In this document: positions 34,103-42,288 of the stretch, piece after piece | How the letters are laid out: each line of letters begins with the position of its first letter | How positions within the stretch are numbered: position 1 is the first letter of the stretch | DNA from: Bacteroidales bacterium | GTDB taxonomy: Bacteria > Bacteroidota > Bacteroidia > Bacteroidales > F082 | Length of the DNA: 64,000 nt | Assembly: GCA_016936355.1 (NCBI GenBank) | Contig: JAFGYB010000065.1 | Coordinates: 35,214 to 99,213, forward strand | Direction of reading: 5' to 3' | Notes under the pieces: model-generated | What the model was told of the DNA's origin: nothing | Database searches by the model: none | Seen by the model: only the letters and a program-made list of their open reading frames with translations | Position numbers and translations under genes: made by a program

Positions 34103-34725
34103 AATTTTGTCAAAGGTATTTTATTTTAGGCCATTTTAAAAACTTTCCTAACTTTACCTGTTTAAAAAAATCAGTAGACACATTTATTGGTAATACATTG
34201 ACAGAATCAGTCCATTCATCAGAAAAAACAGAAAACACGCTTTCTCAGACTACTGAAGATGCCGATGCGTTTTATCAGAAAGTGGAGAATGTATGTTTCT
34301 TTTTCGAAGTAAAGGACGAACAACAGCTCAAGAAAATCAGGGAATGGGTTGAGATGGAAAAGAAAAAATTTCGGTTATTGAAGATCCTGATCTGTTCCCG
34401 TTTTAGACCCAATCCCGATCAACTACCGGAGGATGCCGTCGTTTTTTCGAAAAAAGATTTCAGTATTTTTGGCTGGAAAAAACCGCCTCTTAACCTGTGG
34501 CTGAAAGACAATTCTTTTGATTTGCTGATTTCTTTCTCGCCGGTGTTGAACAAGCGAAGTCTGCAAATCGTTAAAGAGGTGCATTCAAATCTGAAAGCCG
34601 GTCCTGGTATGCTTGAAGACCCTACGCTCTATGATTTGAGCATCGAATACAACCGGCCTATGGAATATGCTGATTTTTTTGAGTGGATCAGGAAATATTA
34701 TTTACAATTGAATATTAAACAATAG
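34054..34725 (+). CDS. DUF6913-like protein, start uncertain
   Basis: Up to 223 residues in the ORF track, but the listed start is a GTG inside the divergent MBL gene and residues 1-35 read like non-coding sequence. The conserved part starts near residue 36 (CLKKSVDTFIGNTL) and includes ENVCFFFEVKDEQQLKKI, KILICSRF, FSIFGWKKPP and FDLLISFSPVLNKRS, the pattern I associate with DUF6913 of Bacteroidota. The only other plausible start is the TTG at 34198, since there is no ATG before the conserved region. Function unknown. It precedes dapA by 4 bases, so the two are co-transcribed. Confidence 0.65.
   Translation: MRFLFPKKLPAWIVVSKFCQRYFILGHFKNFPNFTCLKKSVDTFIGNTLTESVHSSEKTENTLSQTTEDADAFYQKVENVCFFFEVKDEQQLKKIREWVEMEKKKFRLLKILICSRFRPNPDQLPEDAVVFSKKDFSIFGWKKPPLNLWLKDNSFDLLISFSPVLNKRSLQIVKEVHSNLKAGPGMLEDPTLYDLSIEYNRPMEYADFFEWIRKYYLQLNIKQ
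34111..34118 (-). promoter_or_regulatory. -7 element before the MBL hydrolase gene
   Basis: Minus-strand TACCTTTG matches TAnnTTTG. With transcription starting about 7 bases on, the ATG at 34102 would be nearly leaderless and the ATG at 34087 would have a short leader. Confidence 0.4.
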
Positions 34726-34729
34726 TGTA

Positions 34730-35629
34730 ATGAAGATGAATCCGAAAATTGACGGCACCGGTGTGGCTATTGTCACTCCTTTTCATAATTATGGAAGTAT
34801 TGATTTCGGAAGTTTGGAGAAACTCCTGATCCATATTATTGAAGGGGGAGTAGATTTTATTGTGTCGCTGGGGACTACCAGTGAAGCACCTACGCTGACT
34901 GCCGATGAACAGGATGCTGTGATGGAAATGGTAAAGGAAACCGTTGCCGGAAGAATTCCGGTTGTGATGGGTTTGGGGGGAAACAGTACACGATCCATCG
35001 TGAGCAAATTAAAAAAGACAAATTTCGAAGGCGTGGATGCGATCCTGTCGGTGGCTCCCTATTATAACAAACCAAATCAGAAAGGTTTATATCAGCACTT
35101 TAAGGCCATTGCGGCTTCCTGTCCGGTGCCGATTATCCTGTATAATGTGCCCGGACGTACTTCTTCCAATATATCGGCAGAAACTACCATCCAGCTGGCC
35201 CACGAATTCGATAATATTTCTGCCATTAAAGAAGCCTCTGGAGACATGTCCCAGATCATGAAAATTCTGAGAAACAAACCCGAAGGATTTAAAGTATTTT
35301 CCGGCGATGACATGCTGACCTACCCTATGATGACCCTGGGAGCTGACGGAGTGATTTCGGTGATCGCCAATGCCTATGCCTATGAGTTTTCCCAGATGGT
35401 ACGCCATCTTAAAGCCGGGGAATATGATCAGGCTCTTCAGCTTCATTACTCGTTGTTGCCCATCACTGACCAGCTTTTTGCGGATGGAAATCCCGGTGGC
35501 ATCAAAGCTGCGCTGGACATTATGGGAATTTTAAAAAATAATCTGAGATTGCCCATGGTGAAGGTGAATAAGCAGGTCAACCTGGCACTGAATAAGCTGA
35601 TAGCCGATTATAAAAATCCACTGAGTTAG
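34730..35629 (+). CDS. dapA: 4-hydroxy-tetrahydrodipicolinate synthase
   Basis: Condenses pyruvate with aspartate semialdehyde in the lysine and diaminopimelate pathway. The 299-residue TIM barrel has GTTSEAPTLT (substrate Thr pair), SVAPYYNKPNQKGLYQHF, YNVPGRTSSN (catalytic Tyr138) and the Schiff-base Lys167 in IKEASGD. The ATG at 34730 or the one two codons on could be used. The lysine made by this pathway is also the substrate of the aminomutase 23 kb away, but no regulatory link is visible. Co-transcribed with the DUF6913-like gene. Confidence 0.96.
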   Translation: MKMNPKIDGTGVAIVTPFHNYGSIDFGSLEKLLIHIIEGGVDFIVSLGTTSEAPTLTADEQDAVMEMVKETVAGRIPVVMGLGGNSTRSIVSKLKKTNFEGVDAILSVAPYYNKPNQKGLYQHFKAIAASCPVPIILYNVPGRTSSNISAETTIQLAHEFDNISAIKEASGDMSQIMKILRNKPEGFKVFSGDDMLTYPMMTLGADGVISVIANAYAYEFSQMVRHLKAGEYDQALQLHYSLLPITDQLFADGNPGGIKAALDIMGILKNNLRLPMVKVNKQVNLALNKLIADYKNPLS

Positions 35630-35633
35630 TTTT

Positions 35634-37340
35634 ATGCGATCTTTCTGCCTGATCGGGATCCTGTTTTTTTTTCTGTTGACCGGGCAGACTACAGAAGCTC
35701 AAAGTTTTTCAGATTCACTGAACGCCCAAACTCAGTTGAGTCAAAGGGGAGAGGTCTATTTTCGTTTCCCGGTACAAATTATAGAGAATCAGCCTGTTGT
35801 ATTTGAATTCATTAGCCGGTTTATTTCCATCGATGCCAAAAAAGGTGGCTTCATATATGCTTATGCCAATGCAACCGGATTCCGTCGTTTTTTAGAGTAC
35901 GGGATCCATCATGAGGTGTTGACTCCACCTTCACTGTTGCTCCATACCCGACCCTGGACAGTTTCTAACCTGAAGAGTACAAACGACTGGAATTATTATC
36001 CTACCTATCCACAGTATGTGACATTGATGCAGCAGTTTGCTTCAAACTATCCTCAACTTTGTGCGTTGGATACCATCGGAACTACCACTGACGGACGCTT
36101 GTTGCTTTTTGCACACATCCGAAGTTCCAAGAGTTTGCCCAAAGAACGCCCGTCTTTTATGTATACTTCCACCATTCATGGGGATGAAACAGTAGGCTAT
36201 GTTCTGATGCTGCGTCTGATTGATTATTTGTTGAAAAACTATGGTGTGGATCCAACGGTCACTGACCTAGTGGACAGTTTGGATATCTGGATTAATCCGC
36301 TGGCTAACCCGGACGGTACTTATGCCTCGGGCGATGCTTCCGTATCCGGAGCTACCCGATACAATGCTAACGGAGTGGATCTCAACAGAAATTTTCCGGA
36401 TCCGGCGTTGGGAGATCATCCCGACGGCCATAGCTGGCAACCGGAAACCAAAGCTTTCATGAAACTGGCCGAACAGCATCAGTTTGTAGTATCAGCCAAC
36501 TTGCACACGGGTTCTGAAGTAGTGAATTATCCGTGGGACACCTGGCAACGAAGAACTGCCGATGACGACTGGTGGCAGTTGGTGAGTCGACAGTATGCGG
36601 ATACCGTACATACTTATAATTCTTCCGGGTATCTGACGAACTTAGACAATGGCATCAGCGACGGATATGACTGGTACCGGATTACCGGTGGCCGTCAGGA
36701 TTATATGAATTATTACCGGCATGACAGGGAATTTACGCTGGAATTGTCTGCGGTAAAAATGCCGGATCCTGTGGAAATGCCCGGTTTTTGGAATTCTAAT
36801 TACCGTTCATTGCTCAACTATATGCGTCAGGCGTTGTATGGCTTCAGGGGAGAAGTAACAGACAGTCTATCAGGCAAACCATTGTATGCCCGGGTTTTTA
36901 TTCTTGCACATGATGTGGATAACTCAGATGTCTATTCTGATTCGGTTTCAGGATGCTATTTCCGCCCTGTCAAAGGCGGAACTTATGATGTCACTTATTC
37001 CGCTGATGGTTATGTGACCAAAACCTATTCGGGACTGGTAGCCCGGGACGGACATCTTACGGTTCAAAACGTGGCACTTAAACCAGATGTAAACTGGATC
37101 ACTGGTCATGAAAAAAATAAACCATTCATATATCCCAATCCTTCACGGGGGAAGATCACTTTGAAAGGAATAACCGGAATGTCAACAATAAAACTGTATA
37201 GTTTGTCGGGAGTTTTAATCCTGAGCAAAAACATCATGGAGGATCATTCGATGGATCTGTCAGGTTTACCCCGCGGAACTTATATAATGATCATAGAGAA
37301 TGAGGGGACGCAGCGCATCCAAAAGGTTGTTCTTTATTGA
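35634..37340 (+). CDS. Secreted M14 zinc carboxypeptidase, type IX secretion cargo
   Basis: A 568-residue exported peptidase. Signal peptide MRSFCLIGILFFFLLTGQTTEA, then an unassigned N-terminal region and an M14 catalytic domain (about 110-400): zinc H-x2-E in TIHGDETVGY, the third His in SANLHTGSEVVNYPWD and the catalytic Glu in FTLELSAVKMP. A carboxypeptidase regulatory-like domain (about 400-485, GEVTDSLSGKPLYARVF) and a type A type IX sorting domain (about 498-568, IYPNPSRGKITLKG, ending QRIQKVVLY) follow. It should be secreted to the surface or medium and trim peptides. A strong terminator follows. Confidence 0.92.
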   Translation: MRSFCLIGILFFFLLTGQTTEAQSFSDSLNAQTQLSQRGEVYFRFPVQIIENQPVVFEFISRFISIDAKKGGFIYAYANATGFRRFLEYGIHHEVLTPPSLLLHTRPWTVSNLKSTNDWNYYPTYPQYVTLMQQFASNYPQLCALDTIGTTTDGRLLLFAHIRSSKSLPKERPSFMYTSTIHGDETVGYVLMLRLIDYLLKNYGVDPTVTDLVDSLDIWINPLANPDGTYASGDASVSGATRYNANGVDLNRNFPDPALGDHPDGHSWQPETKAFMKLAEQHQFVVSANLHTGSEVVNYPWDTWQRRTADDDWWQLVSRQYADTVHTYNSSGYLTNLDNGISDGYDWYRITGGRQDYMNYYRHDREFTLELSAVKMPDPVEMPGFWNSNYRSLLNYMRQALYGFRGEVTDSLSGKPLYARVFILAHDVDNSDVYSDSVSGCYFRPVKGGTYDVTYSADGYVTKTYSGLVARDGHLTVQNVALKPDVNWITGHEKNKPFIYPNPSRGKITLKGITGMSTIKLYSLSGVLILSKNIMEDHSMDLSGLPRGTYIMIIENEGTQRIQKVVLY

Positions 37341-37361
37341 GTTGGAATTCAATATGCAGAA

Positions 37362-37396
37362 AACAAAAAAGCCGGGATTTGTTCCCGGCTTTTTTG
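37362..37396. terminator. Bidirectional terminator
   Basis: GCCGGGA (37371-37377) pairs with TCCCGGC (37383-37389), with an A-rich run before and a T run after, so it works on both strands between two convergent genes. Confidence 0.85.
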
Positions 37397-37412
37397 TTTT
37401 AAAGTGCTATTA

Positions 37413-38651
37413 TTACATCGCTTTCATTTCCTGAGCGTATTCTTTGTTGTCCAGTTTCATTTTGACCGTTCTGAATGATTCGATGGTGTAGGCAACATCT
37501 TCCAATGTATGCACTGCCGTGGGAATCAAACGAAGAAGGATGGTTCCTTTTGGAACTACAGGATAAGCTACAATGGAGCAGAAAATATCATAATTTTCCC
37601 TCAGGTCATAAGTAATCTGGGTAGCTTCGTTCACTCCACCATTAAGAATAACAGGGGTTACCGGTGATTCCGTAGCCCCAATATTCATCCCGGCATCTTT
37701 TAATCCTTTCTGTAATGCATTCACTACAGTCCACAGTTTTTCACGGTGTGACGGATCGTTCCGCAACAACTCAAGACGTTTCAAGGCACCAATCACCATC
37801 GGCATCGGCAGTGATTTGGCAAAGATCTGGGAACGCATATTGTATTTCAGAAATTTGATGACTTTTTCATCACCGGCTACAAAGCCTCCGATACCAGCCA
37901 TTGATTTGGCAAAGGTTCCGAAATAAATATCGATTTTATCCTGAATACCATAATGTTCATCGGTTCCGGCTCCCGTGGGACCCATGGTTCCAAATCCGTG
38001 GGCATCATCGATGAGGATGCGGAAATTATATTTTTCTTTCAGGGCCACAATAGCGGGAAGATTTCCCAGGTCACCGGCCATACCGTAAACGCCTTCGGTG
38101 ATTACCAGAATACCGCCACCGGTTTTTGCCACCATTCTGGTTGCTCTTTTCAATTGGGTTTCCAGGTTTTCCATGTCGTTGTGCGGATACACAAAACGTT
38201 TTCCGAAGTGGAGTCGCATTCCGTCGATAATACAGGCGTGGGCTTCAGAATCGTATACAATCACGTCGTTTCGGTTGACCATTGTACTGATGATGGAAAC
38301 CATCCCCTGATAACCATAATTTAAAAGATAAGCTGAGGGGCGGCCTACAAAATCGGCCAGTTGTTGTTCCAGTTGTTCATGATATTTGGTGTGACCCGAC
38401 ATCATCCGGGCACCCATGGGATAAGCCATTCCCCAGTCTTTGGCAGCCTGTGCATCGGCTTTGCGTACTTCGGGATGATTGGCCAGCCCCAGGTAGTTAT
38501 TCAAACTCCATACCAGTCGCTCTTTGCCCTGGAACATCATTTTATTTGAGATTTCCCCTTCCAGTTTCGGAAACATGTAATAACCTTCGGCTCGATCTGC
38601 ATAGGTGCCCAAAGGTCCCATGTTTACTTCACATTTATCAAATAAGTCCAT
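37413..38651 (-). CDS. Alpha-oxoamine synthase family PLP enzyme
   Basis: A 412-residue class II PLP enzyme that condenses an amino acid with an acyl-CoA and loses CO2. Motifs: LVWSLNNYLGLANHPEV, SEAHACIIDGMRL (His stacking on PLP), LIDDAHGFGTMGPTGAG and the PLP Lys in IYFGTFAKSMAGIGGFVAG. Family members include serine palmitoyltransferase, 2-amino-3-ketobutyrate ligase, cysteate acyltransferase and AONS. The N-terminal extension GPLGTYADRAEGYYMFPKLEG and the C-terminal block are those of a widespread Bacteroidota version. A role in a sphingoid or sulfonolipid backbone is possible but not decidable by eye. Confidence 0.85.
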   Translation of the reverse strand: MDLFDKCEVNMGPLGTYADRAEGYYMFPKLEGEISNKMMFQGKERLVWSLNNYLGLANHPEVRKADAQAAKDWGMAYPMGARMMSGHTKYHEQLEQQLADFVGRPSAYLLNYGYQGMVSIISTMVNRNDVIVYDSEAHACIIDGMRLHFGKRFVYPHNDMENLETQLKRATRMVAKTGGGILVITEGVYGMAGDLGNLPAIVALKEKYNFRILIDDAHGFGTMGPTGAGTDEHYGIQDKIDIYFGTFAKSMAGIGGFVAGDEKVIKFLKYNMRSQIFAKSLPMPMVIGALKRLELLRNDPSHREKLWTVVNALQKGLKDAGMNIGATESPVTPVILNGGVNEATQITYDLRENYDIFCSIVAYPVVPKGTILLRLIPTAVHTLEDVAYTIESFRTVKMKLDNKEYAQEMKAM

Positions 38652-38673
38652 TGTTTTTAGGTTTAATACGCGG

Positions 38674-38681
38674 CAAAAGTA
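38674..38681 (-). promoter_or_regulatory. -7 element before the alpha-oxoamine synthase gene
   Basis: Minus-strand TACTTTTG matches TAnnTTTG, 22 bases before the ATG at 38651. No clear -33 box. Confidence 0.4.
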
Positions 38682-38802
38682 ATGAAATATTAATAATTTC
38701 TGGATGTTTCACTCCCTTCTTTTCTGATCAAAGAGAAATAAACTGCCCGTGAACTGAATGAAACTTTTCGGGTGAATGACAGAGCAAAAATAGAACAGGG
38801 TA

Positions 38803-40968
38803 CTACTGTAATTGAAATTTACTTAACAACTTGTTCAATTTGCTTATCTGTATGGGTTTGGCGATGTATTCATCACATCCGGCATCCAGAGCCTTGTCTC
38901 TGTCACCTTCCATGGCGAAAGCGGTTTGGGCTATGATCAATACGTTTTTGTTGAATTTTCTGATCTTTCTGGTTGCATCATACCCATTCATGCCGGGCAA
39001 CTTGATATCCATAAGCACCAGGTCAATTCCGGGTATCTGACTGCAAATCCGAACTGCTTCCTCGCCGCTGGAAGCATTGTAGATCTTCCTGGCTACAGGT
39101 TTCAACACCCTGTTTAATAGTAGCTTGGAGATCTCATCATCTTCGGTGATGAGAATGTTCAGTTTTGGATGCTTTTCCCATGTATTGGTTTCATCTTCAG
39201 CGATGCTTTCGTTTTGTTTAACGGGTCTGTAAGGGACTGTAAAATAAAACCGGGTCCCGTGGTTCGGATCGTTTAAATCGGTTTCACTTTCAAACCAGAT
39301 CTTCCCATTCAACATCTCAACGAAGGCTTTTGATATGGCAAGTCCCAGTCCAGCGCCTTCGTGAATTCTGTTTAAGGTTTCGTTTCCCTGTCTGAACCGC
39401 TCGAATATGATGTTTTTGAGATCGTAACTGATGCCTATGCCGGTGTCTTTGACACAGAACCTGACTTCATCGTTGATGATTTCATATTCGAGGGATATGG
39501 AGCCGGAATGGGTGAATTTGATGGCGTTTTTCAGCAGGTTCGTAATGATGCTGTACAGTTTTTCCTTGTCTGTCAGGATGAATGCCTGTGCATCAGGAAG
39601 TGATTTACTGTACTTGAATTCCAACCCTTTATGTTTGGCTTGCTGTATGAGTGAATGATAGGCAAAATCAATTTCCTGGTTGATATTGACTTCTGATTCG
39701 GTAAGTTTTGTCATACCGGCTTCAACTTTGGAAAGGTCCACAATGTTGGTAATAATCTCCAGCATACGCTTGGCACTTTTTTCGATCAGCCCTAAATATT
39801 CTTGTTGCACATCACCATCCAGTAAAGGCTCCTTCAGTAATTCGGCAAAACCAAGGATGCCGTTCATGGGCGTCCTGATTTCATGACTCATGTTGGCCAG
39901 AAATGCGGATTTCAGCCTGTCAGATTCCTGAGCCTTTTCCAGTGCTTCTATCAGTTCATGATCTTTGGCCTTTTTTTCCGTAATATCTTCAGTAATGGCC
40001 ACAAAATGACTGATCTCTCCATTCTTGTTCATGATGGGCGAAATAATGGCATGCTCCCAAAATAATTCTCCGTTCTTCTTTTGGTTCAGAAATTCTCCAG
40101 CCCAGGTGGAACCTGATAAAATGGTATCCCAGAGTTCTTTGTACTCGTTACTTGTTTTGCTGTGAATGCTAATGATTTTAGGATTTTTGCCTGTGGCCTC
40201 CTTCATGGTATACCCGGTGGTTTCCGTGAATTTCGGATTTACATATTCAATTTTTGCATCTTTGTTGGTAATGATGATCGATACAGGACTTTGGTCGACG
40301 GCTTTGGAAAGTTTGAGCAGTAATTCTTCTGCCATTTTACGTTGGGTAATGTCCACAAGGTATTTTTTGATGGAAATCAAATTTCCAGAATCATCAAAGT
40401 TACCCAGGATGTTCCCGATTAAATGGAGTTCTTTGCCGCTTTTTGAGATCATCTCCATTTCATAATTCTCTAATTTTTTATTTTCTTTGATGAGAGAGAT
40501 GAGTTTGTTTCGTTCGTCGTTGTTTTTATAAAAATCACTGACGTTGAGTGGTTTGGCCTGATCAGATTCAATTTCAAACATCTTGTAAAACGTATTGTTA
40601 CAACTGATCAGGTTCCCCTTGGGGTCCACGAAAAAATCAGCAGAAATATCATGTTCGAAATAATCCAGTAGTTCTTTTCGCCATAATTGGAGTTCGTCTT
40701 CTGCCTTTTTCAGTTTTTCATTGGTTTCAATGTTCTGTATCGCATAGGAAATATCTGAGACAACGTCCTCCAAAGATTTGATTTCATTTTCATCAAAGAA
40801 AAACGGCTCACCGGAATAAAGATTGAAGATTCCATATACTGTATCTCTTGCCATGATGGGCAAGCCAATGGAAGAATAAAATCCTCTTTTTAAGGCTTCT
40901 TTTCTCCAGGGTTTGAACAGGGGGTCGTTTTCTATGTCGTTGCAGGTGATCGGAGTGCCTTTTCTCAA
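38803..40968 (-). CDS. Hybrid sensor histidine kinase, C-terminal part of a gene split by a stop codon
   Basis: A 721-codon frame listed from an internal TTG. It starts in the middle of a GAF domain (NDIENDPLFKPWRKEALKRG to about residue 80), then PAS (about 97-212, DYFEHDISADFFV), PAS (about 218-335), HisKA with SHEIRTPMNG (His362), HATPase (about 470-580) and a receiver (about 605-721, LVLMDIKLPGMNG, intact Asp). The missing half of the GAF domain lies in the same frame immediately upstream, beyond one TAG at 40990-40992. The two ORFs therefore look like one roughly 950-codon gene. The product is soluble, with no transmembrane helix. Confidence 0.85.
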   Translation of the reverse strand: MRKGTPITCNDIENDPLFKPWRKEALKRGFYSSIGLPIMARDTVYGIFNLYSGEPFFFDENEIKSLEDVVSDISYAIQNIETNEKLKKAEDELQLWRKELLDYFEHDISADFFVDPKGNLISCNNTFYKMFEIESDQAKPLNVSDFYKNNDERNKLISLIKENKKLENYEMEMISKSGKELHLIGNILGNFDDSGNLISIKKYLVDITQRKMAEELLLKLSKAVDQSPVSIIITNKDAKIEYVNPKFTETTGYTMKEATGKNPKIISIHSKTSNEYKELWDTILSGSTWAGEFLNQKKNGELFWEHAIISPIMNKNGEISHFVAITEDITEKKAKDHELIEALEKAQESDRLKSAFLANMSHEIRTPMNGILGFAELLKEPLLDGDVQQEYLGLIEKSAKRMLEIITNIVDLSKVEAGMTKLTESEVNINQEIDFAYHSLIQQAKHKGLEFKYSKSLPDAQAFILTDKEKLYSIITNLLKNAIKFTHSGSISLEYEIINDEVRFCVKDTGIGISYDLKNIIFERFRQGNETLNRIHEGAGLGLAISKAFVEMLNGKIWFESETDLNDPNHGTRFYFTVPYRPVKQNESIAEDETNTWEKHPKLNILITEDDEISKLLLNRVLKPVARKIYNASSGEEAVRICSQIPGIDLVLMDIKLPGMNGYDATRKIRKFNKNVLIIAQTAFAMEGDRDKALDAGCDEYIAKPIQISKLNKLLSKFQLQ

Positions 40969-40989
40969 GGCGCTGGCTGTCGGTCCCAG

Positions 40990-40992
40990 CTA
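40990..40992 (-). other. In-frame amber codon interrupting a hybrid kinase gene
   Basis: The minus strand reads through NIKISNDSPE, then TAG, then LGPTASALRKGTPIT in the same frame. The residues on both sides form one continuous GAF segment, where a family member would usually read S-P-E-G-L-G-P-T. It could be a nonsense mutation, a base-call error or a readthrough site. Confidence 0.85.
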
Positions 40993-41652
40993 TTCAGGGG
41001 AATCGTTGGATATTTTGATGTTGATATTGGTCAGGTACCCTTTTTCATTCCCTGCCCAGCAGTAGGGTTTGATCAGTTCCGAATCCTTATCAGCAAGTCC
41101 TACCCAGGCCATTTGGAAATGACCGAACCGGATGGCAATATCGCAGGATTCCTGTAAAAGTTTTTCCTTGTTTTTGGTTTTGATAATTAAACGGTTGACA
41201 TGACTGATGAAATTGTAAAAGCGATTGGTTTTGATGAGCTTTTCTTTGTATTGGATTTCGGAGTCCTTAAATTTCTTTTTCTCACACGCAAAGCGGATGA
41301 TCCTTGGTAAAAGTTTTAAGTGAAGATTGTTTTTCAGGAGATAATCCTCGGCACCATTTTTTATCGCATTGGAAGCAAGTTTCTCTGAATCGTTTTGGGT
41401 GATGACGATGATTGGTGTGTTTGGAGAGAGTTGTTCTATTTTGTGCAGCACTTCAACTCCCTTAAACCCTGGAAGCTGAATTTCAGTCAGTAAAACATCA
41501 TAATTTTTCTTTTGTTTCAGCTTGCCGAATTCTGTTATAGTTTGAGCAAACTCAAGAGCGAAGCCTGTACTTTCATCAACCAAAATTTTATGTAATAATG
41601 ATCGGTCATTTTCTGAGGGCTCAATACTCAGGATTTTTGTTTTATTTGTCAT
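40990..41652 (-). CDS. Receiver plus partial GAF, N-terminal part of the split hybrid kinase
   Basis: A 220-residue frame. Residues about 5-125 form a receiver fold (KILSIEPSENDRSLL, DVLLTEIQLPGFKG, IIVITQND, DYLLKNNLH). The usual phospho-acceptor Asp is Glu57 and the acidic pocket is also altered, so this receiver may not be phosphorylated in the normal way. A helix linker leads to the first half of a GAF domain (about 155-220, KLLQESCDIAIRFGHFQMAWVGL). Translation stops at TAG in mid-domain. As a stand-alone protein it would have half a GAF domain, which argues that it is the head of the 38803-40968 kinase. Confidence 0.8.
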   Translation of the reverse strand: MTNKTKILSIEPSENDRSLLHKILVDESTGFALEFAQTITEFGKLKQKKNYDVLLTEIQLPGFKGVEVLHKIEQLSPNTPIIVITQNDSEKLASNAIKNGAEDYLLKNNLHLKLLPRIIRFACEKKKFKDSEIQYKEKLIKTNRFYNFISHVNRLIIKTKNKEKLLQESCDIAIRFGHFQMAWVGLADKDSELIKPYCWAGNEKGYLTNINIKISNDSPE

Positions 41653-42288
41653 AAGATCATATTTTGGTGGCCCGGCTTACCTAATAATGTTAACTTACAG
41701 AAAAATTATTCTACCACTAAAAAATCATGTTCAACTATATCTTAGGTCATTTTTTATGAATTTGATTTTAATCTCAAATATATGAATATTTTCAGTAGTA
41801 TTCAAGTACTTACAATACAAATATTGTCAATATTGACTTTTAATACTAGAACCAAATAAGTGGGCTAAAGAATCTAAAAAATTTATTTGGAGTGAAACAA
41901 AGACTCAGGAAGAGTTTGCTGATTTTCAATTGGTACGGGTACAATTCATTAAATGGACCTCTGATACTGATATCATTTCTTGTTTTATTTGCACTAATTT
42001 AGGGATATTAACAAAAATAAAGGTGATAGTTTTTAGGTATAGTTAACCAAAGTTTGTTGTTCGAGGATCGATTTTGATGAGTTTCTTTCATGTTGCTAAG
42101 TTGCAGATGTTTAATAAGCTGAACGGGACAGATATTGAATAAGAACTGAATAGGATAGCCATTTTCAGGCCTGAGAATACTCTTTGCTTAACCTTATAAA
42201 GCAATAATGGTTCACTAATAAGTTAAAATATAATAAGAGCCTGTGTATTTTCGTTTTGTTGTTCAACATTTTGTTATAATTTTGCGCC
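41653..42288. other. Long AT-rich intergenic region upstream of bamD
   Basis: A 636-base stretch with no ORF in the track, between the start of the split kinase gene (minus) and bamD (plus). I see no RNA gene or long repeat. Plus-strand frame 41837-42043 stays open for 69 codons without a good start (fragment WAKESKKFIWSETKTQEEF), which could be a decayed gene or chance. The bamD promoter lies at the right-hand end. Confidence 0.6.
42255..42284 (+). promoter_or_regulatory. bamD promoter, giving a nearly leaderless transcript
   Basis: TTTG (42255-42258), 18 bases, then TAATTTTG (42277-42284). Transcription would start within a few bases of the ATG at 42289, leaving almost no room for a ribosome binding site. 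Confidence 0.5.

Noticed and set aside
38803-41652. Genome-wide reassignment of TAG as a sense codon
   Set aside because: TAG ends several intact genes in this window (for example at 3955, 23339 and 35629), so only a local event is likely.
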